From Magnetominusculus dajiuhuensis (GTDB lineage: Bacteria; Nitrospirota; Thermodesulfovibrionia; Thermodesulfovibrionales; Magnetobacteriaceae), in NCBI RefSeq assembly GCF_046044395.1, contig NZ_JBJUSG010000004.1, forward strand, positions 1 to 64,000: 64,000 bases of DNA. The letters are read 5' to 3'. Position 1 is the stretch's first letter, and each line of letters opens with the position of its first letter. Positions 25,562-34,519 of this stretch are shown one piece after another. A model generated the notes under the pieces. It did not search any database. It was not told where the DNA came from and saw nothing but the letters and a program-made list of their open reading frames with translations. Position numbers and translations under genes: made by a program.

Positions 25562-26753
25562 AAGTTATATTAATAGGATGAGTTCAGTTTTAAAGCGGTG
25601 TATAAACAGGCGGCTTATAAGCAGTCTGTTTGTTTGTGTTTCTATAATAATGCTGGCAGTTGGCTGCGCTTCTGTAGAGCCGCAGGGAACCACTCAGGAA
25701 GGCAGCGTTAATTTTACAAACGCTGGCTACAACAATGCGGCAAACGACAACTTTACTGGTTTTAACACCTCGTATGATGTCTTCCCGGAATATCGCATAA
25801 TGCCCGGAGATATCCTGGAGGTCTTCTATAAGGTAGATACCAGTAAGATACAGGATTTCACGATTGAGGTTGACTACACTGTGTCGGTCAAGTTCATCAA
25901 TGCCCCGGAGCTGAACGAAACACAGACAGTACGCCCCGACGGCACCATCACGCTGCCATATATCGGGAATCTTTATGTCTTGGGGAAAACGCCGGATGCC
26001 CTTACCGCCGAGCTTAAACAGTTCTATGCTAAGATACTGAAATACCCTGATTTGTACGTCTTAGTGCCGGATTTCAGGTCAACCCTGAAAGAATTCAAGG
26101 CCGATTTGCACACCGCCCCGCGTGGATTGAGCAGGCTCGTTACGGTCAGGCCGGACGGGATTGTTACGTTTCCCATTGTTGGCGATATGTTTGCGGCCAA
26201 AAGGTCGCTTAAGGAACTTAATGACACACTCAACGGCATGTACGAAAAGGTAATTCCTGGACTTCATGTGAATCTGTTTTTGGAGAAACAGTCGGGCTTT
26301 CTGGTTTACGTATTTGGCGAAGTCAAAAAACCCGGCGCGTTTCCTATCATCAAGCCGATTAGCGTGTTAGAGGCGCTTGCCCTCTCGGAGAGCTTCCTGC
26401 CTTCGGCCAAGACGGGCAGTATCGTTGTGTTGAGAAAGACAAAAGAAAAGGTCATTGCTACGAAGGTTGCCCTTTCTGATTTGGTAACCACGGCAAACAG
26501 GACGGGCGTCATGATGCTTAATCCCGATGACATCGTGTATGTCCCAAGGAGAATTCTCTCCAATATGGCTGACGTGGCGAGGGACATATCTGATATAACG
26601 TTCTTCAGGGGCTGGGCGCTTGGCGGCAGTTTCAGTTGGAATATGTATAACGCGCCAACATCATCCGGTACGCCGGCAAGTACGACCAGTACATCAACTG
26701 CAACTACGAACTCTATTACTGGCCAAACAACTACGACTACGGTAACTAAATAA
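25554..26753 (+). CDS. Wza-like polysaccharide export lipoprotein
   Basis: A 399-residue outer-membrane export protein. A signal peptide ends in the lipobox LAVGC, with lipidated Cys38. A Poly_export (PES) domain starts at YRIMPGDILEVFYK (about 82) and carries VRPDGTITLPYIG; SLBB-type domains follow, including a second VRPDGIVTFPIVG (about 200-212) and YVFGEVKKPGAF (about 258). The C-terminal 40 residues are Thr/Ser-rich. Wza-type octamers form the channel that carries capsule or exopolysaccharide across the outer membrane. It lies between the kinase-like gene and the Wzz partner, the normal arrangement. Confidence 0.92.
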   Translation: MDRSYINRMSSVLKRCINRRLISSLFVCVSIIMLAVGCASVEPQGTTQEGSVNFTNAGYNNAANDNFTGFNTSYDVFPEYRIMPGDILEVFYKVDTSKIQDFTIEVDYTVSVKFINAPELNETQTVRPDGTITLPYIGNLYVLGKTPDALTAELKQFYAKILKYPDLYVLVPDFRSTLKEFKADLHTAPRGLSRLVTVRPDGIVTFPIVGDMFAAKRSLKELNDTLNGMYEKVIPGLHVNLFLEKQSGFLVYVFGEVKKPGAFPIIKPISVLEALALSESFLPSAKTGSIVVLRKTKEKVIATKVALSDLVTTANRTGVMMLNPDDIVYVPRRILSNMADVARDISDITFFRGWALGGSFSWNMYNAPTSSGTPASTTSTSTATTNSITGQTTTTTVTK

Positions 26754-26766
26754 GGAGGATATAAAG

Positions 26767-29052
26767 ATGAGAGCTGAAAGTATGGTAGAAGATTACAAAC
26801 GAGCGCTGCTGACTACGTTTTTTGTCCAGAAGCGGATAATATACTTCGCAACTGCCGTGATATTTCTCTCCGCAGTGCTGGTGTCCTTTCTGTGGCCTAA
26901 GACCTATGCGGCCTATGGCTCGATACTGGTAAAGGGAAAGAAGTCGGACAAAAGCCCCAATGCCTTAGAAAAAGAGGAAATACGTCCAAATCCGGTCACT
27001 AAAGAAGACCTGAACTCGGAATCCGAGATTCTCGTCTCCCCGGACGTCATAAGGGGCACGATTGCGAAGATGAGAGAGAAGAATCAGTACAAGGATTCTC
27101 ACTCTATCTTGTCCTCTGTGGTTGCCATGCTCAAAAGCGCCAAGGGCACGGGGAAAGAAAAAGCCATAGAGGAAAGTGAGATATACAAGATTAAGAAGAG
27201 CGTAACTACGGAGATCATCCCAGCTACCAATGTTATTAAAATAACATTGAATGATAATGACCCCAAATACGCGGTCTTGTTATTGAACTCGCTGATGGAG
27301 CAATTTTTGGCATACCGCTCGGAGATTTACAATCCAGAGGCAGCCAGGACGTTTTTCATTGATCAGGTAACCGATTCAAGGAAAAGTATAGAAGGTAAGG
27401 AAGACCAGCTTCTGGACTTGTCCAAAGAAGGCCTCGGTGTGATGCCTGTCAAAGAAATAGAGAACAATCTTAGTCTGAAGAAGGACCTTGAGCAGGACCT
27501 CCACTACCTTAAGCAGAATGCGATGGAGAAAAAGCGCATGATCGAATACATAGATAATGCGCTGAAGAGTAAGGAAATAAATTACTTTTCATTCATCGAA
27601 GGCAACGAGGCCATCACGAATTTGAGCAAAAACCTTCAGGAGCTTGTTGCCGATGGTGGGCCGATTGTAACCAGATACAACAAGGACACCGAAAAGGTTA
27701 ACCTCTTTAACGAGCAGGTCAACAACATGTATAACTCGTTAAAAAGAGAAGTACAGGGTTATGTGAACAATATAAAGAGACAGCTTGAGACTATTAACGA
27801 TAAAATTGACTCCGTCGAGAGGCGTATTGACAAAATTCAGGCTGAGGACGTCAAGCTGGAAAAGACGCTGATAGACGCGGAACGCCTGAAGAGGGATATA
27901 GAAATATACAAAGTATCCTATGATACCTTTTCTAAACGCAAGGAGGAATCCTCAGTATCGTCCGCCGCCGCGTCGGGTAACTTCCTGATAAGCATCATGG
28001 GTAAGGCCTTCCCATCAAGCGGCCCGATATTCCCCATCCCCGGCCTGTTAATCCCCATAGGGCTTATAGCGGGCGCTATGACGGGCATGAGCCTCGGTTT
28101 CCTGAAAGAGTACATGGACCAAACGTTCAAAAGCCCGGAGGATGTCGTCAAATACGCGCAGATTCCGGTGCTTGTATTCATACCATTCATGCCGGATACC
28201 GTTAACGCTCAGTCAGGCAAGGGCACATCTGCATCGGCGCTCTCTGCCAATGCCAATGCGTCAAAAGTCCCTTTCGATCAAACGATATCTGATATGTTTA
28301 CAACGCTGAAATCAAACATCAGGGTATTTACCTCATGGGTTTCCTCGTCCAGGACGGTTTATGTGCGTGCGATAGTCCTGCTTTGTTTGATTGTGACGGT
28401 TATAGGATGTCAAGTGGCAAGAGCGTATAGTTCAGAGATTAAACGTATGGCCGCTTCCGCTGACGCAGAGATTAGCAATCTGACGGCCTCAGCCAGCGCA
28501 GAGATTAGCAATCTGACGGCCATCGCGGCTGCAAAGGTTAGTACTCTGATGGCGTCCGCAATTAACCGCTTACCTATTAACATATCAATATCAATAGTGC
28601 CACCAAGTTCTTCGCCGGTAGCCCAAAATGTCAACTCCGCGCAGACACAGGTTATGCAACCAGCGGCAGCCCCTGTGGTAGCCCCGGCGGCATCTGCCCC
28701 TGTTGTAACTGCCATGCCGCAGGAAGCCGCTAACACAGCCACCAGGACATCCGCCGCGTCCTCAAGCCCATTACCGGAGGCCGAAAAGGTCAGCGACGCA
28801 CAGGTGCCGGGCAGCCCCGTGGTCGTCTCACACGAGGTGCTGCCTTCGGTAGAGGTTAAGTTTGATGTTGCTAATTTACGTTCCGTGCCGTCACCGCGCG
28901 CTAATGTGGTAGCCTACCCTAAAAAAGGTGATATAATGACCGTCCTTAATGGGGACAAGAGGGGCTGGCTCAGGGTGAAAACCACTGACGGCACAGAAGG
29001 CTGGATTTCAGAGCTGGCCGTAGGCGCTAAGACTGAGACGGCAGGGTTGTAA
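26767..29052 (+). CDS. Wzz/GumC-type chain-length protein fused to SH3 domain
   Basis: A 761-residue inner-membrane co-polymerase with unusual extras. A first transmembrane helix (about 26-44) and the Wzz domain (about 50-140) are followed by a long periplasmic coiled coil (about 195-380). A second helix (about 415-438) then leads into SPEDVVKYAQIPVL. A third hydrophobic segment (about 535-553) is followed by three 11-residue repeats based on AEISNLTAS, then a Pro/Ala/Val-rich linker. The last 65 residues are a bacterial SH3-like domain (VANLRSVPSPRANVV, GWLRVKTTDGTEGWI). SH3 domains of this type bind peptidoglycan or glycans, so the protein may tether the export complex to the wall. No kinase domain is attached. 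Confidence 0.85.
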   Translation: MRAESMVEDYKRALLTTFFVQKRIIYFATAVIFLSAVLVSFLWPKTYAAYGSILVKGKKSDKSPNALEKEEIRPNPVTKEDLNSESEILVSPDVIRGTIAKMREKNQYKDSHSILSSVVAMLKSAKGTGKEKAIEESEIYKIKKSVTTEIIPATNVIKITLNDNDPKYAVLLLNSLMEQFLAYRSEIYNPEAARTFFIDQVTDSRKSIEGKEDQLLDLSKEGLGVMPVKEIENNLSLKKDLEQDLHYLKQNAMEKKRMIEYIDNALKSKEINYFSFIEGNEAITNLSKNLQELVADGGPIVTRYNKDTEKVNLFNEQVNNMYNSLKREVQGYVNNIKRQLETINDKIDSVERRIDKIQAEDVKLEKTLIDAERLKRDIEIYKVSYDTFSKRKEESSVSSAAASGNFLISIMGKAFPSSGPIFPIPGLLIPIGLIAGAMTGMSLGFLKEYMDQTFKSPEDVVKYAQIPVLVFIPFMPDTVNAQSGKGTSASALSANANASKVPFDQTISDMFTTLKSNIRVFTSWVSSSRTVYVRAIVLLCLIVTVIGCQVARAYSSEIKRMAASADAEISNLTASASAEISNLTAIAAAKVSTLMASAINRLPINISISIVPPSSSPVAQNVNSAQTQVMQPAAAPVVAPAASAPVVTAMPQEAANTATRTSAASSSPLPEAEKVSDAQVPGSPVVVSHEVLPSVEVKFDVANLRSVPSPRANVVAYPKKGDIMTVLNGDKRGWLRVKTTDGTEGWISELAVGAKTETAGL

Positions 29053-29064
29053 AGGTCTAAGACT

Positions 29065-30765
29065 GTGAAAGGTACGAACTTCAGAAAGAATATATATTTG
29101 GCGATAGCCATGCTTATCGTGTTCTCGCCAAATATATACTACAGTATAATCAGCCAGGAGATAGTCTCTCCGTCGCGAAAGATTGCGTTTATTGTCTTTT
29201 CCATAGGGCTGCACCTGATACCGGTTGTGTTATTTGCAAGAAGGATAAAATGGTTTCTCGCGCTGTTCATTCCCTTTGCGGTGCTGTCGCCCTTAGATAT
29301 GTTTTTTATCTACCTGTACAAATACCCGCCGACAAACAGCGCGCTGCGCGATGTGCTTGAGACCAATACAAGCGAAGCGGCGGAGTTTATTCAGGGCTTT
29401 CGCGTACCGGCGGCGCTTACGCTGGCGGCAGTCGTAGTCTTTGCCGCCGTCTTTATCTATTGCCTGAAGAGAATGAACAGCGCCGTCAACACAAAGGGGG
29501 CGGCTGCCCTGTCCCTTATATTTATAGCCGTTACCCTGGCCACTTTTTTTACCCAACAGCACGGTGACGAAAATAAATATGTTGCGAAGGCAGAGGTCTT
29601 TGAGACACGCATTGGAAAGGCATATCCCATTGGCGTCATAACCCATTTGACGAGGTTTTATCTTGAGAGGCGGCAGCTCGCCAAACATAGAATGGCCGTT
29701 GAAAACTTTCAGTATAAGCTTAAGAGACCACAGGATATGTCAGAAAGGGAGATATTTATCCTGATTATAGGTGAGGCCTCAAGGGCGGGTAATTATTCTA
29801 TAAATGGATATTCCAGAACTACCACACCCAATTTAAGCGCTACAAGTAATCTCATCAGTTTTCCAAACGTGTGCGCACCGGCTACCGTTACCAGAATGTC
29901 GCTTCCTGTGATGTTAACCGGTACCAGTCCGGCAGATTACTCAAGCGCGTATGAAAAGCCCGGAGTAATAACCTTCTTTAAAAAAGCCGGCTTTGAGACG
30001 CACTGGATTTCCAATCAAATAGAGATGGGCATCTATGATAAGTCAGTAAAAAGCGTCTTTACAGAGGAGGCCGACGACGTAACCGTCCTAAACAGCGCCA
30101 AAGGAGACGTCAGGGACAACAACATAAAATACGACGAACAGATTATCCCGCCGCTTAAGAAATTTATTGCCGAAAGCAAGTCAAATAAATTGTTCTTTGT
30201 CCTGCACACCATCGGCAACCACTACAGGTATGATTACAGATACCCCAATGAATTCGATGTCTTTAAGCCGTCAATGAAGGGCAGGGACGACATCAGGATT
30301 AACGACGCCTTTGTCAGGGATTTAAAGATAAACAGTTACGATAACTCAGTCCTGTATGTTGACAGGTTTATCTCTGACGTTATCAAGTATATTGCGTCGT
30401 TAGATGTACCGGCGGCAATTGTCTTTCAGGCTGACCATGGAGAGGATATTTTTGACGACGGGGGGAGTCTGTTTGGCCATGGAAATAAGGTAGTAACCAA
30501 ATATGTCGCCCATATCCCGCTTATCGTATGGGTGTCTGACGCGTACATGAATAGTCACCCCGACAAAACCGCCGCTTTATCGTCAAATAAAGACGCGAAG
30601 CTCGGCAACGGCTTTCTCTTTCACTCCCTGCTGGATATGGCCGATATTTCATATGAAGACAGTGATTTGACAAAAAGTGTGTTTAGTGGTAAACTGAAAT
30701 TGAACGCCAGAGGGATAATTAATCCTTCGTTTAAGGTGGTTGACTGTGATAAGCTACTCAATTGA
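29065..30765 (+). CDS. Phosphoethanolamine-transferase-like sulfatase-family protein
   Basis: A 566-residue protein (GTG start) with about five N-terminal transmembrane helices and a periplasmic alkaline-phosphatase-superfamily domain, the layout of EptA/CptA phosphoethanolamine transferases. Metal-binding motifs are present: ADHGEDIFDD (about 453) and FGHGNK. The nucleophile motif, GET in EptA, reads GEAS (residues 236-239), so the usual Thr is Ala with a Ser next to it. HTIGNH and YSRTTTP are also as in the family. In an exopolysaccharide operon it may add phosphoethanolamine or another phospho-group to the polymer or to lipid A. The altered nucleophile leaves activity open. Confidence 0.8.
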   Translation: MKGTNFRKNIYLAIAMLIVFSPNIYYSIISQEIVSPSRKIAFIVFSIGLHLIPVVLFARRIKWFLALFIPFAVLSPLDMFFIYLYKYPPTNSALRDVLETNTSEAAEFIQGFRVPAALTLAAVVVFAAVFIYCLKRMNSAVNTKGAAALSLIFIAVTLATFFTQQHGDENKYVAKAEVFETRIGKAYPIGVITHLTRFYLERRQLAKHRMAVENFQYKLKRPQDMSEREIFILIIGEASRAGNYSINGYSRTTTPNLSATSNLISFPNVCAPATVTRMSLPVMLTGTSPADYSSAYEKPGVITFFKKAGFETHWISNQIEMGIYDKSVKSVFTEEADDVTVLNSAKGDVRDNNIKYDEQIIPPLKKFIAESKSNKLFFVLHTIGNHYRYDYRYPNEFDVFKPSMKGRDDIRINDAFVRDLKINSYDNSVLYVDRFISDVIKYIASLDVPAAIVFQADHGEDIFDDGGSLFGHGNKVVTKYVAHIPLIVWVSDAYMNSHPDKTAALSSNKDAKLGNGFLFHSLLDMADISYEDSDLTKSVFSGKLKLNARGIINPSFKVVDCDKLLN

Positions 30766-30867
30766 CGCCGCTCAACTGATGTTGCTCAACTGGTATGGAG
30801 ATGGATATGGACACTGGCACTTATAATTCTATGGTTATTAAACACAGTTGACTAAGGGGGTTTAGCT

Positions 30868-31971
30868 ATGGCGTTCAGGTTTAATATAACAACCGGTTAC
30901 AAGGCATTTTCCCATACTTTTAGCCTCATTTTCGACATTACCCTTGCGGCATTGCTTTTAGTCTTAGCCTCGCCTTTTTTTATTGTTATATCAATTGCCA
31001 TAAAGATGACAGACGGGGGTCCGATTTTTTATCGTGGCGAGCGTCTCGGTAAAAATAAGGAGATATACACGATGTACAAGTTCCGGTCATTAGTGCCTGA
31101 CGCCGAGCGCATAATAGGCGCCGAGCTGCTTACGTCTCAGCGCGATATAGTAACCAAAGTCGGGAGATTTTTGCGGGAGACAAGGCTGGATGAACTCCCC
31201 CAACTATTTAACATCTTACAGGGCAACATGACATTTATAGGCCCAAGGCCTGAGCGCGCGGCGATATATGAGAAATTCTGCAAAGACATAAAGGGTTATG
31301 ACAGGAGGTTCATTGTTAAGCCCGGGCTGATTGGCTATTCGCAGTTGTTCACTCCTCACAACTCATCAAAGAGGCTGCGCACCCTTGTTGACAATATGTA
31401 TATTGCAAAAAGGCAGAATGTCTTAGTTGACTATGTCCTGGTGTTTTATACCGCGTTTCTGTCTGTAAAATACGCGGTGGTGAAGATTGTCCCCATTATC
31501 TGGAGGAAGGTGGTATTGCGCGCCATAGGACGCGACACCGAGGACAAGAGATATCTCGACAGGGTTTATCTTGAAAACGGCAAGGTTTATTATGGCCATA
31601 AAGCCAAATTGGCGCAGGAGGATGCGTCGGTAAATAATAAAGAGGCCTATGCAGACAACAAAATGAAAAGGATTTATTTTGGCTATGACGGGCAATTAAC
31701 TAACGAGGGGTTGTTGGTAAACATAAACGAGGACGCTTTTTTAATCTTTACGGACAATAAGATGAGCCGCGATGAGACGTATTTTTATAAACTCGAAATA
31801 TTCTCAAAAAAGAAGAAGACTGCCCTTTGTGACGGCGTGATATTTAAGGAATACCCATCAGGCGATAAACAGTTCAAAAATGCCTACGTAATTAACTACA
31901 CCCCCGCCTCTCCACTAAACGCATATACGATACACCAGTACTTTTTACAAAAGAGTGTGGCCCAGATTTGA
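30868..31971 (+). CDS. Initiating sugar-phosphate transferase (PssY/WcaJ C-domain type)
   Basis: A 367-residue protein. Residues 1-200 are the bacterial sugar transferase domain: a membrane re-entrant helix (20-45), GGPIFYRGERLG, YKFRSL, the catalytic DELPQL (108-113) and FIGPRPE (123-129). It puts the first sugar-phosphate on undecaprenyl phosphate to start the repeat unit. The remaining ~150 residues are not part of this family; they are predicted beta-rich and begin after a basic hinge. I do not recognise them; a degenerate PilZ-like regulatory domain is one idea. AGGGGG precedes the ATG. It overlaps the polymerase gene by 4 bases. Confidence 0.85.
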   Translation: MAFRFNITTGYKAFSHTFSLIFDITLAALLLVLASPFFIVISIAIKMTDGGPIFYRGERLGKNKEIYTMYKFRSLVPDAERIIGAELLTSQRDIVTKVGRFLRETRLDELPQLFNILQGNMTFIGPRPERAAIYEKFCKDIKGYDRRFIVKPGLIGYSQLFTPHNSSKRLRTLVDNMYIAKRQNVLVDYVLVFYTAFLSVKYAVVKIVPIIWRKVVLRAIGRDTEDKRYLDRVYLENGKVYYGHKAKLAQEDASVNNKEAYADNKMKRIYFGYDGQLTNEGLLVNINEDAFLIFTDNKMSRDETYFYKLEIFSKKKKTALCDGVIFKEYPSGDKQFKNAYVINYTPASPLNAYTIHQYFLQKSVAQI

Positions 31972-33365
31972 GGGAACTTGTTGCCGCGTTAACGAACCGC
32001 CCTCTGGAGAAGGCCCTGTATCTGGGGATATTCCTTGCGATAGCAATAGCCATGACCACGCCATATTATTATCTGGCAATAGTGCCTGCGTTGCTGATAA
32101 TTTTTCTGGCGATATCGTATAAATATCCCTCGTATGGTTACTACGCGATTATCTTTCTTATCCCATTTGGCGCGTACAGGAGCGTATCTGAGACGAGTTC
32201 TCTGAGAATACACTGGGTATTGGCGCTCATTCTCACTTTATATATGCTTTTTAAGACATTTTACCAGCGGCATATGCCGCCGGAGGTGAAATCAAGGATA
32301 TGGCCATCTGTGGCGCTTCTTTTTGTTGTGGACTTAATATCGGCGATGTTTTCTCCATATCCTGCAACGGCGTTTCACGATGTAGGCCTTTTTGCCGCTG
32401 GCGGGATGTTTATACTTATAAGCATGTATTTTATAGACAAGGACGCGTTGTTTAAGTACCTTCCTGCTGTTGTGGTGTATAGTGTCTCATTGAGTTCGCT
32501 CTTTGGGGTTGTCGGGTATCTTTTTAACGTATCTTTTTTTGCGGAGAATATAGAGGCTGGCCAGTTTAAGAGGAGTCTCGGAGGCAGTACCGACCCAAAT
32601 AACTACGTGCTTATGATTGCCTTTGCCTTGCCGCTTCTCGTAACAATGTTTGATAAAGCAAAGAGGCCGACGTTGAAGGCATTTTACCTGGGATTGGTTG
32701 TTATAAACGTCATGGGGGTTATATTTTCGTTTTCCAGAGGCGGGGCAATCATAACTACGCTGATATTGTTTATTATGTTTTTCAAGTACATAAAGAAGAT
32801 GAACGTGCAGCTTATGTTTGTACAGTTGTTCGCGGTAGCCCTTGCTGTTGTCCTTATTATAGGGGTGCTGCCGAAGTCATATACTGAGCATTTCAAAAAT
32901 ATAATCAACCCGCAGGCCGACACATCCATAGGCAGACGTGCCACGTATCTTACAGTTGGGATAGATTCATTTTTTAAGCACCCCATTCTTGGGACAGGGC
33001 TGGGTACATTCAGGGACATCTATAGCGAATCAGATTATGCCCGCAAGTTTGAGAAGGAAGGTTGGACAAACAGACGTTACGCGCACAATACATACCTTGA
33101 ATATCTGGTTGGAACCGGAATTATAGGCTTCTTACTTTTCGCAGCGATTCTATGGCTGACACTGAGGAATTACATTGCCGCAAGGAGAAATTTTCAAATT
33201 AACGGGGACACAGAAAGCGCTTCATACGCCGAAATATATCTGTTTTCATTTGTAATCCTGATGATATATTTATTTATTTACAGCGATCCATTCCATAAAT
33301 ACCTTCTCTTTTCGATAGGGGCTTCGCAGGCCGCGTACAGGTTATCTCTGCCGGGGAAGAAGTGA
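31968..33365 (+). CDS. O-antigen ligase/polymerase family protein (Wzy-like)
   Basis: A 465-residue polytopic membrane protein starting at TTG 31968, which overlaps the preceding TGA. About ten hydrophobic helices surround a large periplasmic loop. The Wzy_C signature is visible: VIFSFSRGGAI (about 255-265) and, later, GTGLGTFRD with NTYLEYLVGTG (about 340-385). Such proteins polymerise repeat units at the outer face of the inner membrane. No Wzx flippase is in the operon, so the flippase must be elsewhere. Confidence 0.85.
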   Translation: MRELVAALTNRPLEKALYLGIFLAIAIAMTTPYYYLAIVPALLIIFLAISYKYPSYGYYAIIFLIPFGAYRSVSETSSLRIHWVLALILTLYMLFKTFYQRHMPPEVKSRIWPSVALLFVVDLISAMFSPYPATAFHDVGLFAAGGMFILISMYFIDKDALFKYLPAVVVYSVSLSSLFGVVGYLFNVSFFAENIEAGQFKRSLGGSTDPNNYVLMIAFALPLLVTMFDKAKRPTLKAFYLGLVVINVMGVIFSFSRGGAIITTLILFIMFFKYIKKMNVQLMFVQLFAVALAVVLIIGVLPKSYTEHFKNIINPQADTSIGRRATYLTVGIDSFFKHPILGTGLGTFRDIYSESDYARKFEKEGWTNRRYAHNTYLEYLVGTGIIGFLLFAAILWLTLRNYIAARRNFQINGDTESASYAEIYLFSFVILMIYLFIYSDPFHKYLLFSIGASQAAYRLSLPGKK

Positions 33366-34519
33366 TTACGTGGATTTTCGCGCTTTCGATATTCGCAATT
33401 GCTTCATTTTTTTTTCTTAATCCGGCACTCGCATACCTTGCTTATCTTATAAAGCCCGTAAAGGAGCGCGTAATCAAGCCATACCGTGCCACCGTATCAC
33501 TGATAATAGTCGTCCACAACGGAGACAAGATAATCGGGGCAAAATTAGAGAATTCACATTCGCTTGATTATGGCACTGATGATTATGAAATTATTGTGGT
33601 GTCCGATGGTTCTTATGACAAGACTGATGAGATAATCAAAGGGGACAAGGATGAGCATATACGCTTTATAAGACTGGACGAGCAGCTTGGAAAATACGCC
33701 GGAGTAAACGCGGGGGCGGAGGCGGCAAAAGGCGAAATATTAGTCTTTACAGACGCGGACGCCATCATATCTAAAGACGCCATCCCCGCACTTCTGCGCA
33801 ACTTTTCCAGCCCCGATATAGGTGGTGTGTCCGGGCGGCGTGTCATTGGCGACAGTGGAAACCTAAAAGACGCCCAGCGCTACTATGTTGATTTTGACAC
33901 CGCTATCAAACGGCTGGAGAGCCTTACGGGGAGCGTCTCATCAAATGACGGCAAACTATACGCAATCAGAAAATCGCTTTATCAAACCATTCCCCCCTCA
34001 GTTACAGACGACCTGTTTATCAACCTTGCCATTGTAAGCCAGGGCTACAGATTCGTCTATGAACACGGTGCCATGGCCTTAATAAACACACCTTCAAGAA
34101 ATCATGAGCACGAAATCATTCGGCGAAAAAGGATAGTCACGACAAGCCTCAGGGGGATCGCTATCCACAAAGAGCTATTAAACCCGTTTAGATTTGGCAT
34201 GTACTCTATAAATCTTTTTGTCAATAAAATCATACGGCGCCTACTGCCGGTATTTTTAATCACCCTGTTTATAAGCTCCCTCCTCCTATCCCAACTGAAC
34301 ACATACTACGCAATATTTTTCGGTCTGCAGGGAGCGTTTTACGCCTCCAATGTTGTTTATCTTCTGGTGTTGTCGCGAATCAGGAAGATAAAGCTGATTA
34401 CGCGTTTATTTTCAGTCGCGTTTTATTTTACGTTAGGGAATTATGGTACATTATTAGGCGTGATAGATTTTTTAAGAGGCAAAGAGGTAGTTAAATGGGT
34501 ACCAATAAAAAATGACTGA
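33362..34519 (+). CDS. Membrane GT2-family glycosyltransferase
   Basis: A 385-residue protein from GTG 33362, overlapping the previous gene by 4 bases. One N-terminal transmembrane helix, a GT-A domain and three C-terminal helices form a polysaccharide-synthase-like layout. GT-A motifs: VVSDGSYDKTDEI, the DxD-like FTDADAI (about 125-131) and the acceptor-site TDDLFINL (about 215). It resembles cellulose or hyaluronan synthase relatives that add sugars processively or to lipid carriers. Its exact donor cannot be told. Confidence 0.85.
   Translation: MITWIFALSIFAIASFFFLNPALAYLAYLIKPVKERVIKPYRATVSLIIVVHNGDKIIGAKLENSHSLDYGTDDYEIIVVSDGSYDKTDEIIKGDKDEHIRFIRLDEQLGKYAGVNAGAEAAKGEILVFTDADAIISKDAIPALLRNFSSPDIGGVSGRRVIGDSGNLKDAQRYYVDFDTAIKRLESLTGSVSSNDGKLYAIRKSLYQTIPPSVTDDLFINLAIVSQGYRFVYEHGAMALINTPSRNHEHEIIRRKRIVTTSLRGIAIHKELLNPFRFGMYSINLFVNKIIRRLLPVFLITLFISSLLLSQLNTYYAIFFGLQGAFYASNVVYLLVLSRIRKIKLITRLFSVAFYFTLGNYGTLLGVIDFLRGKEVVKWVPIKND

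Noticed and set aside
30815..30832. Second sigma-54 promoter (TGGCAC...TTCT) before the sugar transferase gene
   Set aside because: The -24 half is perfect but the invariant GC at -12 is TC, so it is unlikely to work; the gene is probably read from the upstream operon.
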